A stretch of 64,000 bases of DNA. Origin: Haematobia irritans. Its lineage: Eukaryota > Arthropoda > Insecta > Diptera > Muscidae. The DNA is taken from NCBI RefSeq assembly GCF_050003625.1, contig NC_134397.1, positions 219,728,537-219,792,536 on the forward strand, read 5' to 3'. Below the pieces are notes generated by a model. That model made no database searches and was not told the DNA's origin. It saw only the letters and a list, made by a program, of their open reading frames with translations. Made by a program: the position numbers and the translations under genes. Positions 46,961 through 58,550 of this stretch are shown here, piece after piece (positions within the stretch are counted from its first letter, which is position 1; each line of letters starts with the position of its first letter).

Positions 46961-49565
46961 TTCTATAAAATTTTGACAAAATTTTCTATAAAATAAAGTT
47001 TTGACAAAATTTTCTATAGAAATAAAATTTTGACAACATTTTATAGAAATAAATTCTTTACAAAATTTTCTATAGAAATGAAATTTTGACAAAGTTTTCT
47101 ATAGAAAAAAAAAATTGGCAAAATTTTCTATAAAATTAAAATTTTGACAATAATAATTTTGATAACATTTTTCTATGGATATAAAATTTTGACAAAATTG
47201 TCTATAGAAATAAAATTTTGACAGAATTTTCTATAGAAATGGAATTTTTACAAAATTTTCTATAGAAATAAAATTTTGAAAAAATTATCTATAGAAATAA
47301 AATGTTGACAAAATTTTCTATAGAAATCAAATGTTGAGAAATTTTTTAAAGAAATAAAATATTGACAAAATTTTCTATAGAAATATAATTTTGACAAAAT
47401 TTTCCATAGAAATGAAATTTTGACAAAATTTTCTATAGAAATAAAAGTTGACAAAATTTTCTATAAAAATAAAATGTTAACAAGATTTTCTATGGAATTA
47501 AATTATTGACAAAATTTTCTATAGAAATAAAATGTTGACAAAATTTTCTATAGAAATAAAATGTGGACAAAATTTCTATAGAAATGATATTTTTTGACAA
47601 AATTTTCTGTAGAAATGGAATTTTGACAAACTTTTCTATAGAAATAAAATTTTGATAAAATTGTTCTAGAGATATAAAATTTTGACGAAGTTGTCTATAG
47701 AAATAAAATATTGACAAAATTTTCTATAGAAACAAAATTTTGACAAAATTTTCTATAGAAAAAAAAAATTAGACAAAATTTTCAATAGAAATGAAATTTT
47801 GACAAAATTTTCTCTAGAAATAAAATATTACAAAATTTTCTATAGAAATAAAAATTTGACAAAATTTTCTATAGAAATAAAGATTTGACAACATTTTCTA
47901 TAGAAATAAAATTTTGACAAAATTTTCTATAGAAATAAAATTTGAAAAAATTTTCTATAGAAATAAAATTTTGACAAAATTTTCTATAAAAATAAAATTT
48001 TGGGAAAATTTTTTAAAGAAATAAAGTATTGACAAAGTTTTCTATAGAAATAAAATTTTGATAAAATTTTCTATAGAAATAAAACATTGACAAAATTTTC
48101 TATAGAAATAAAAGTTGACAAAATTTTCTATAAAAATAAAATTTCAACAAAATTTTCTATGGAATTAAATTATTGACAAAATTTTCTATAGAAATAAAAT
48201 GTTGACAAAATTTTCTATAAAAATAAAATTTTGACAAAATTTTCTATAGAAATAAAATTTTGACAAAATTTCCTATAGAAATAAAATGTTGATAAAATTT
48301 TCTATAGAAAAAAAATATTGACAAAATTTTCTGTAGAAATAAATTTTGTCAATTTTGTCAATATAAAATTTTGCTAAAACTGTTCTATAGATATACAATT
48401 TTGACAAAATATTCTATAGAAATGAAATTTTGACAAAATTTTCTGTATAAATGAAATTTTTACAAAATTTTCTATAGAAATAAAATTTTGACAAAATTTT
48501 CTATAGAAATTTTGACAAAATTTTCACAAAATTTTTACAAAATTTTCTATAGAAATAAAATTTTGCAAAAATTTTCTATAGAAATAAAATTTTGATAAAA
48601 TTTTCTATAGAAATAAATTTTTGACAACATTTTCTATAGTAATAAAATTTTGATAAAATTTTCTATAGAAATAAAATTTTGACAAAATTTTCTATAGAAA
48701 TAAAATGTTGACAAAATTTTCTATGGAAATAAAATTTTGACAACATTTCTATAGAAATGATATTTTGACAAAATTTTCTATAGAAATGATATTTTGACAA
48801 AATTTTCTATAGAAATAAAATTTTGATAAAATTTTCTATAGAAAAAAAAATTTTGACAAAATTTTCTATAGAAATAAAATGTTGACAAAATTTTCTATAG
48901 AAATAAAATTTTGACAAAATTTTCTATAGAAATAAAATTTTGCAAAATTTTTCTATAGAAAAAAAATTTGCAAAAATTTTCTATAGAAATAAAATGTTGA
49001 CAAAATTTTCTATAGAAATAAAATGTTGACAAAATTTTCTATTGAAATAAAATTGTGACAATATTTTCTATAGAAATAAAATTTTGACAAAATTTTCTAT
49101 AGAAATAAAATTTTGACAAAATTTTCTATAGAAATAAAATTTTGACAACATTTTCTATAGTAATAAAATTTTGATAAAATATTCTATAGAAATAAAATTT
49201 TGACAACATTTTCTATAGTAATAAAATTTTGATAAAATTTTCTATAGAAATAAAATGTTGACAAAATTTTCTATAGAAATAAAATGTTGACAAAATCTTC
49301 TATAGAAATAAAATTTTGCAAAAATTTTCTATAGAAATGAAATTTTGCAAAAATTTTCTATAGAAATAACATTTTGACAAAATTTTCTATAGAAATAAAA
49401 TGTTGAGAAAATTTTCTAAAGAAATGAAATTTTGATAAAATTGTTCTATAGATATAAAATTTTGACAACATTTTTATAGAAATAAAATATTGACAAAATT
49501 TTCTATTGAAATAAAATTTTGACAATATTTTCTATAGAAATAAAATTTTGACAAAATTTTCTTTT
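46961..49565 (-). repeat. 29-bp array (GACA variant), highly regular
   Basis: The unit in plus-strand reading is AAATAAAATTTTGACAAAAT, then TTTCTATAG. From about 47.7 kb on, units are nearly uniform with TGTTGACA and TTTTGCAA sub-variants alternating. It is the cleanest array of the window and probably the youngest. Minus-strand ORFs at 46859-47717 are repeat products. It stops at a TTTCTTTTTTTT run. Confidence 0.92.
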
Positions 49566-51250
49566 TTTTAAAGCCTGTTTTGTTATTCATTGTAAATGTA
49601 TGATTTTCCATGTCCAACAGAAACGTTTAACAATTCTTTTTGCCATTAATTTAATGGCCTCATTATTTAATATATCCAATCTAATGGCACTTGTCCTGAT
49701 GAAACAATTCTGAAAAAAATAACAAACTCTAATTTGCGGTTTTATATGCTACGAACCTATAAATTACAAAGGCCAAAATCCCAATCCGACTTTCGAATAA
49801 TTAACATTTTAATTATGCTCATTCAATCTATTCCTTTCAATTAAAATTTATTAGTCCTCTAATTATGGCCGAGTGTAATTGATTCAATCATGACGACGAC
49901 CACAACAAAACATTCTAATGAGTTCTCTTAATTGATTGTTGCAATAGCCATTTAATATTGCCACGCATTGAACATGAATGCGAAATGTGAGGACAAAAAT
50001 AAAATTGTAAAAAAAAAAAGATTTGTAATGAAAACATGGGCATTTATACAATTGGAAAAATCTTGAATGAAAATCTCAAAATCAATTCCACAAAATGCTC
50101 CTTTTAGTTGCTCAAGTTCATATATTTTCTGGATATTATTATGGAGAATTTCAATTATGAGCAACGTGTTTGTGTCGTTAATTTCTCCCTTGCTTCCAAT
50201 CAGATTGGTAATAATTGAATTTTTATAATAGAAACGCTTGAATGCCACTTGACCATTGCTGGCTACTTGCACACTTGTTCGTGAAGAGATTAGATGTCTT
50301 AAGACAGACAAAAAAACGCAAGCCAAATAAAAATCTGTAATAATCCATTAACATGTGACGAAGGCAACGTTAAGATCTCTATTTGTAAGGAGAAAATATT
50401 CTAAAGTCTTTATGGGGATAATGGCTATCGTTTCACGTAAAATACATTTACAGCAATGACAATGTCTTTATATCCAATGGTAAGTTGATGGTAAACCACA
50501 AGTTACTCCTTGATGGTCATGGTTAACCTGAAAATGTTGTAAAATTTTATTATACCCCAATGTATGGTCTTCCATAGAAAATTTACAATTGCTGTAGCAA
50601 AATTAAGTTCAATGGTAAGAACTTACATAGATAATATAAGGAAAAAAACTTCGCTGGTCTAAAATTTCGTCGATTAGAAAAGAAAACTCTTCTTTTGTTC
50701 TTAAAAAATTTTTAAATTTTCTACATTAGTGTTGTTTTCTTTTAGCACTGCATACCCTAAGCCGTGAAGGACTAAAAGAAAACAGAGTACTCGTTTATCC
50801 AGGACATCTCCAAAAATATGCAACACTGTCATCAGCTGTTTAAAAGTGAACTCTTGCATTTTTAATGTATGAAATGCTCCAATTAATAATAAATATTTAC
50901 TGCTGCGATTATTTATGACACTGTACCACTTTGAATTCCATGTTTTTCGATAAATTAGTCACAATAAATTGCTATTGTGAATCGATGAAGAGTCACTTTA
51001 TCAAAATACAATCTGGCAACATCGGCTCGACTTGCACTGATGAGATGTTCTGCATAGAATACCAGTGCAACGATGTTCTAGATAGCCCATACAAATGTTG
51101 CATCCTGTGCAAAAAGAAAACAGCCCTATTATTTATAAAAAGGTGTTGAGAAGTATACGAAACAAGTAGAAGTGAGAAATATGTGAGGAAGTATACATAT
51201 AACATATACTTTGATTTAATTATTTTACCAAAAAACTATCAAACCAAAAT
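49566..51250. other. Unique DNA, ATTA-rich island, no convincing gene
   Basis: From 49620 to 49960 there is a cluster of TTAATT, TAATTG and CATTTAAT words in otherwise complex sequence, as often seen in developmental enhancers. This is suggestive only. ORFs at 49952-50326 (minus, 124 codons) and 50931-51205 (both strands) overlap antisense partners or lack domains. Confidence 0.4.
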
Positions 51251-53450
51251 ATCTAATTTTGCAAAATTAGATTTTATAGAAAATTTTCTCAAAATTGTAT
51301 TTCTATAGAAAATGTTCTCAAAATTTTTTTCCTCGAAATTTTATTTCTCAAAATTGTATTCTTTCAAAAATTTCTTTCTATAGAAAATGTTCTTAAAATT
51401 TTATTTCTATAGAAGATTTTCTCAACATTTTATTTCTATAGAAAATTTTCTCAAAATTTTATTTCTATAGAAAAATTTCTTAAAATTTTATTTCTATATA
51501 AAATTTTCTCAAAATTTTATTTCTCAAAATGTTATTCTCAAAATATCTTAAGTTTCAAAATTTTAATTCGATAGAAAATTTTCTCGAAATTTTATTTCTA
51601 TAGATCATTTTCTCGAAATTTTATTTCTATAGAAAATTTTCTCGAAATTTTATTTCTACAGAAAATTTTCTCAAAATTTTATTTCTTTAAAAAATGTTGT
51701 CAAATTTATATTTCTATAGAAAATGTTTCCAAAATTTTAATTTTAGAGATAATTTTCTCAAAATTTTATTTCTGTAGAAAATGTTTTCAAATTTTTCGTT
51801 CTGTAGAAAATGTTCTCAAAATTTTTTATTTCTATAGAAGATTTTCGCAAAATTTTATTTCTATAGAAAATTTTCTTAAAATTTTATTTCTATAGAAAAT
51901 TTCCTCGAAATTTTATTTCTTAAAATTGTATTTCTTTCAAAAATTTCTTTCTATAGAAAATGTTCTCAAAATTTTATTTCTATAGAAGATTTTCTCAAAA
52001 TTTTATTTATATAGAAAATTTTCTCAAAATTTTATTTCTATAGAAAATTTTCTCAAAATTTTATTTCTATAGAAAATTTTCTCAAAATTTTATTTCTATA
52101 GAAATTTTTCTCAGAATTTTATTTCTGTATAAAATTGTCTCAAAATTTTATTTCTTTAAAAAATGTTGTCAAAATTTTAATTCTATAGAAAATGTTCTCA
52201 ATATTATAATTTTAGAGATAATTTTCTCAAAATTTTATTTCTATAGAAAATTTTCTCAAAATTTTATTTCTATAGAAAATTTTCTTAAAATTTTATTTCT
52301 ATAGAAAATTTTTGTCGAAATTTTATTCCCTAAAATGTTATTTCTTTCTATAGAAAATATTCTCAAGATTTTATTTCTATAGAAGATTTTCTCAAGATTT
52401 TATTTCTATAGAACATTTTCTCAAAATGTTATTTCTATAGAAAATTTTCTTAAAATTTTATTTTTATAGAAAATTTCCTCGAATTTTTATTTCTCAAAAT
52501 TGTATTTCTTTCAAAAATTTATTTCTATAGAAAATTTTCTCACAATTTTTTTTCTATAGATCATTGTCTCGAAATTTTATTTCTATAGAAAATTTTCTCC
52601 AAATTTTATTTCTACAGAAAATTTTCTCGAAATTTTATTTCTTTAAAAAATGTTGTCAAAATTATATTTCTATAGAAAATTTTTCCAAAATTTTAATTTT
52701 AGAGATAATTTTCTCAAAATTTTATTTCTGTAGAAAATATTTTCAAAATTTTCGTTCTGTAGAAAATGTTCTCAAAATTTTTTATTTCTATAGAAGATTT
52801 TCGCAAAATTTTATTTTTATAGAAAATTTTCTCAAAATTTTATTTCTATAGAAAATGTTCTCAAAATTTTATTTCTATAGAAAATTTTCTCCAAATTTTA
52901 TTTCTATAGAAAATTTTCTCAAAATTTTATTTCTATAGAAAATTTTCTCAAAATTTTATTTCTGTATAAAATTGTCTCAAAATTTTATTTCTATAGAATT
53001 TTTTTTAGAATTTTATTTCTGTATAAAATTGTCTCAAAATTTTATTTCTCAAAATTTTATTTCTTTAAAAATTTTTATTTCTAGAGAAAATGTTCTCAAT
53101 ATAATTTTAGAGACAATTTTCTCAAAATTTTATTTCTATAGAAATTTTTCTCAAAATTTTATTTCTATAGAAATTTTTTTAAAATTTTATTTCTATAGAA
53201 AATTTTTGTCGAAATTTTATTTCCTAAAATGTTATTTCTCTCTATAGAAAATGTTCTCAAAATTTTATTTTTATAGAAGATTTTCTCAAAATTGTATTTC
53301 TATAGAAATTTTTCTCAAAATTTTATTTCTATAGAAAATGTTCTTAAAATTTTATTTCTATAGAAAATTTCCTCGAAATTTTATTTCTCAAAATTGTATT
53401 TCTTTCAAAAATTTCTTTCTATAGAAAATGTCCTCAAAATTTTATTTCTA
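51251..53450 (+). repeat. 29-bp array (CTC variant)
   Basis: The unit is TTTCTATAGAAAATTTTCTC, then AAAATTTTA. Marker blocks such as CTCAAAATTGTATTTCTTTC and TTCCTAAAATGTTATTTC recur several units apart, showing multi-unit duplications. It is split by the element at 53451-55547. The ORFs at 52564-52851 and 52972-53247 are repeat products. Confidence 0.9.
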
Positions 53451-55547
53451 CACACAAAAAATTATCACAAACATTTTTTCAATTAAACACTTAATTGAAT
53501 TTGGAAACGGATTCAATTAATATGTTAATTGATTCAATTAATTATTTAATCAAATTCGAATAAAAACCAATTAAAAAAATGATTGATATTTGTTACGTTT
53601 CCAATTAAAATATTAATTGATTCAATCAATTTGTTAATCAATTCGGAAATAATTTTCAATTACAAAAGCGATTCAAATTTTTTCCGTTTCCAATTACACA
53701 TGTGATTGATCCAATCACCTTTGTAATTGAAATTGAATAATTTTGAGCAATGGAAAGAGCGAAAAGAGAACAAGAGAATTTATTCAACAATTTATGATGG
53801 AGAGATCAGTCTGTGGAAGTAACTCGTAACGAACGGTTTGGTTTTTGTTTTTCGCGTAAATTGAAAAACATGATTGGCGACATTCTGTCTGCTGCATTCA
53901 AAATGTGTGCATAAATATTTTGAACGCAACAACAAATCATAGCAAAGGGTTGAAATAAATAAAGTGTGCAACAACAAACGACCACGTGGTAAAGGTTTGA
54001 AAAAAATATATGAGAGAACGCATTTGAAATTACCTGTGTTTGTGTTTTGTGGTATTGTAAAAATGGAAAACAATCTACGTTTATTGAAGGTAAGAAATTG
54101 TGAAATGTGAATACCGTTTTCCATTGAAGACTGTTTACATTAAACGGACTAAAATAATATATTTTTTATTCATTTCTTTTAGTGACCAATTTTATTTCGT
54201 GAAATTGTCCAATCAATCCCATCAACTCCATCATTTTATCAAATATATAAGAATATGTTTGCAATAAAAAAGTGGGTACCGTATTGATCTTTTAAAATTA
54301 TAAATTTTGTTCACTCCTAGTTTTCTTAAAACCAAGAGCGGTATGGGTTTGTTGTAAGATTCACCTTGAAGTTGCGAAGTGGCGTTGGCATTAAATTGCA
54401 TTTTTGTTTTACCTGCCTTTTTCAGTTTGAACCCAAGTAGAGAGCAATATATCTGATATATAAACTAATGAGCTGAATTACGTAATAGTAAAAAAGTTCT
54501 TTCTTTTGGATTTAAAAATATGAAAAATATCCGAAAATAATAAAAATATGTATTTTCCATTTATATTTTTTTTCTAGACTTTGCAAAGTATCATCAATAT
54601 AATACCAAATATTACATTGCTTTCCCATTATTTTTGTCTTTGATTGGTTCAAATTTTAATAGACGATTTCAATGTGTGGAAATTTTGGAAAGGGCTTGTT
54701 AGTCAAATTAAATTACCGAGCTCCTTAATACACCTATTTATGCTAAAAGACTAGAACTGCAAAAGAAGATTATAAATCTACAACCTGGAACCAAGAATTG
54801 AACTTGATATTCTATGCAGGTAATGTTTAACAAAATTAACTTTTAATTGAACAAAATTAAAATCGAATTATTCTGTTTACTTTCAGAAAAACTAATTTAG
54901 CTTATAGGCTGCTGATTTATTGGAAATCTAGGCGCATCTACATATTAGAAGGAACATGCTAACATGGTTATTATTATAAGGAAGATAATGATTTATATAA
55001 TTTATTTTTTCACCCTATAGTTGTTATTGATAGTAATTGTATTTGTAAGTTATGTTAGAACAAAACACAAATGACAAGAACCAAATTTATTTGTCTATTG
55101 CATAATTCAAAAAATAATAAAATATTAAATATGTTTTATAAGAAACACATATTTTCTTTAATTTTAAATAAAACTAAATACGATTTTGGGGTCGCAATAT
55201 ATAAATTTTTTGATAGAAATTTAAAGCCAATTTCAATTAATTATTTAATTGAATCAATCAAATAGTTGATTGATTTTTGTCGCGAAATTAATTAAAATTT
55301 TAATTGATTCAATTAAAACTGTGATTGAATTTTATGTTAAAAATCAATCACATTTTTAATTGATTCAATCACACAATTAATTGATTCCGTGACAAAGGCC
55401 AATTAAAATTTTAATTGAAAATCGTGTTGGTTTTCAATCAAAATGGGTGATTGATACTATCATTTTCGTGATTGAAGACATTTCAATTAAAAAAATGATT
55501 GAATCCGCGATTTTCGTGATTGAAATCAAAAAAAATTTTTTTGTGTG
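53451..55547. mobile_element. 2.1-kb TA-inserted element with AATTGATTCAATT subterminal repeats
   Basis: The left end CACACAAAAAATTATC and the right end AAATTTTTTTGTGTG are inverted, each flanked by TA (53449-53450 and 55548-55549). The outer 250-300 bp on both sides are packed with AATTGATTCAATT palindromes in varied spacing (53490-53740, 55220-55520). The core has no transposase. A spliceable-looking start (ATG at 54063, GTAAGA donor at 54090, TTCTTTTAG acceptor ending 54182) joins straight to a TGA, so no protein is proposed. TA duplication suggests mobilisation by a Tc1/mariner-type transposase. A relic of the right end lies at 7590-7849. Confidence 0.75.
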
Positions 55548-55549
55548 TA

Positions 55550-56530
55550 TAGACGATTTTTTTAAAATTTTATTTCTATAGAAAATTTTCTCAAAATTTT
55601 ATTTTTGTAGAAAATTTTCTAAAAATTTTATTTCTATAGAAATGTGTCTCAGAATTTTATTTCTGTATAAAATTGCCTCAAAATTTTACTTCTTTAAAAA
55701 ATGTTGCCAAAATTTTATTTCTATAGAAAATTTTCTCAAAATTTTATTTCTTTAAAAAAATTTGTCAAAATTTTATTTCTAGAGAAAATGTTCTCAATAT
55801 TATAATTTTAGAGATAATTTTCTCAAAATTTTATTTCTATAGAAAATTTTCTTAAGATTTTATTTCTATAGAAAATTTTTGTCGAAATTTTATTTCCTAA
55901 AATGTTATTTCTTTCTATAGAAAATGTTCTCAAAATTTTATTTCTATAGAAGATTTTCTCAAAATTTTATTTCTATAGAAAATTTTTTCAAAATTTTATT
56001 TTTGTAGAAAATTTTCTCAAAATTTTATTTCTGTATAAAATTTTCTCAAGATTTTATTTCTTTAAAAAATGATGTCAAAAATTTATTTCTATAGAAATTT
56101 TTTCAAAATTTTATTTCTATAGAAAATTTTCTTAAAATTTTATTTCTATAGAAAATTTTTGTCGATATTTTATTTCCTAAAATGTTATTTCTTTCTATAG
56201 AAAATGTTCTCAAAATGTTATTTATATAGAAAATGTTCTCAAAATTTTATTTATATAGAAAATTTTCTCAAAATTTTTTATTTTTATAGAGGATTTTCGC
56301 AAAATTTTATTTCTATAAAAAATTTTCTCAATTTTTTTTATTTCTATAGAAATTTTTCGCAAAATTTTATTTCTATAGAAAATTTTCTCAAAATTTTATT
56401 TCTACAGAAAATGTTCTTAAAATTTTATTTCTATAGAAAATTTTATCAAAATTTTTTATATTTATAGAAGATTTTTTCAAAATTTTATTTCTATAGAATA
56501 TTTTCTCAAAATTTTATTTTTATAAAAATA
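55550..56530 (+). repeat. 29-bp array (CTC variant), continuation
   Basis: This is the same variant and marker blocks (TTCCTAAAATGTTATTTC near 55885 and 56170) as before the insertion, so the two pieces were one array. It ends in a cap at 56531. The ORF at 56204-56467 is a repeat product. Confidence 0.88.
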
Positions 56531-56623
56531 TGTTAGAAGAATATTATGTAAAATCTACCAAAAACAACAAGAATTGTAGCAATTCAAATTTTCGTAGATT
56601 ATTTTTGGCTCGAGTGGCAACGT
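56531..56623 (-). repeat. Cap sequence of 29-bp-array element
   Basis: It contains GTAAAATCTACCAAAAACAAC, then TTCGTAGATTATTTTTGGCTC, then GAGTGGCAACGT. Its reverse complement reads ACGTTGCCACTCGAGCC, followed by AAAAATA, very close to 61617 (ACGGTTGCCACTCGCGCC, AAAAATA). It borders the array here. Confidence 0.6.
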
Positions 56624-58550
56624 ATATACCTTACGTTTCCCTGCTCTACAAAAATGTTTTCGTGTCGCCTAAAATTATGCAACATAATTTGTAGGAGACT
56701 TTATATAAAATCTTGATAAATTTATTAGGATAATTTAAAAGCGATCCAATACAAATGTGAATTCTCATTTCTATTTGGAAAAGCTTATATAAATTAATTT
56801 AGTTTGTATTTTTGCTCTATGGATAGTGTGGTACTTTTTCTTAAAGTGATTGTGCTACTTTTTAATATGTCTGAAACTTTTTATGCCACTTTAAGTTGGT
56901 GGTTATCTTCCCTAACCCTAAAACGAAAAATTGTGGTACCCAAACAAAGGCCATTTGTAAAATGTAAATCCCTTAACTTTTAAGCATCATTTCATTATTT
57001 GGTTCATACACTGATCACTTGACCACTTTCGTCCTCTGTTTTGTGCTTCTTAATTTATATTCATAATTTTTTAGTTCCTTTGAATTATGGCATTAGTGGA
57101 CCTAAGTTCCGGTGTGAGTAATATTTTGTTCTAATTCGATGCAGTTACACTTCATAATTGGCCATTATCGTTGCAATCTAAAAGTGTTGGGAGAGGGGGT
57201 ACCATAAGCAAGTCACAAATAAAATTCTATTCCATGCTCTCAATTAAATGATTTTTGCCATTTGTGAAGCAATGTAACATAACGCCAACCATCCAACCAT
57301 ATGAACCAAAGATAATGGTGACCACCATCACCATCGCCAACAGTAGAACAGCGATTCATTCATTGCTCCTACTTTGCTGCATTACAAAAAGCAATAAGAT
57401 GCGCTTTAAAGTCTTTGAGGGTCACACTACAAGGGGGCTATTTGGTTAAGGGATTCGATTCATCTTTTGTCATTTGGAACATAGAATTGAGGATGTGACT
57501 CTACACTGCTCCGCTGTTCCTGCCCTTCGGTGCTCACAACGTTGGGTATAATTAATGAATTGCCACTTCAGTTAAATTACTTTTGAGCAACAGACACTTA
57601 ACTTTCCAAGGGGGCTTATAGAAACAAATTCACACCAATGCTGATGGTTTTGAGCGAGGAAACAGGGCCAAATGAGAATTTCGCATAGCATACAAGTCGC
57701 CCAGAGGGAGAAAATTCCGCAGTACCGCATAAGCTATGGTTTGCAGTGCCGAGCACAACCAAAGCCCACTGTGGTCTCTCTAAACACTCAGCCATCTGGT
57801 AGTGGGGGGCAAAAATGGCAAGAACCAAAAGTGGCCATCACCAGTGAAAACCAAATGCGCAAATATTGCAAACACACACACACACACTTTCATTTTAGCT
57901 ACCATTTTAGCTACAAAGGACTCCATGGACATTCATGTGTCATAATAAATAATAAATCTTGGCCTGGGTGTGTTCCACCAGTGTGGGGGTTTGGGGGGTT
58001 TGCTGCCTGTTTTCCGCTTTTGTTCAACTCTCTTGGCTTGGAAATGCAAACAGTTGCAGTAATTTGCGCCTTTTTATTCCATCCTCTCTAAATGCATAAT
58101 GGTCCCCATTGCTTTTAGTCCATTCGGTCTAAATCAGTGCCACAATTGTTGCCTTTTTCTCTGCCTCTTTTCCTTGCTTGGTAGGCTGTTTGTCATCTTG
58201 GACTACCGTGGGGTAGGGTTAGCTGCCAATGTCCTTGTTCTTCTTGGTTTTACTGATGGCGGTGTTAATGTTGTCGTTCGGTATGGGATATTTTCATTAT
58301 GATTTTTATGAGTTTTAGATTCACAATCCAAATGCAGGGTATTGAAGAGTTATGTTTTATTCTAGAGTAGAGTAGACATAACAGGAATTTTCGAAAATAT
58401 ATTTACAAAATTCCCCAAAAAAAAAATCATAATTCCATTTTGATTTAATTATGGGGAATAGTTTTGGAGGAGATTATCATATTGCCAGATCGGATGACTG
58501 GAAATTATCGATCACAGACTGAACAGAATATCGTCAGAAGCATAAAGATA
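56624..58550. other. Most complex region of the window, no identified gene
   Basis: GC content is the highest of the window, especially 57240-58320. A CA run lies at about 57871-57888. The longest ORFs (57672-58091, 139 codons, and 58099-58302) show no domain and cross the CA repeat. It may be conserved regulatory DNA or contain a short exon I cannot recognise. Comparison with related flies would decide this. Confidence 0.45.
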
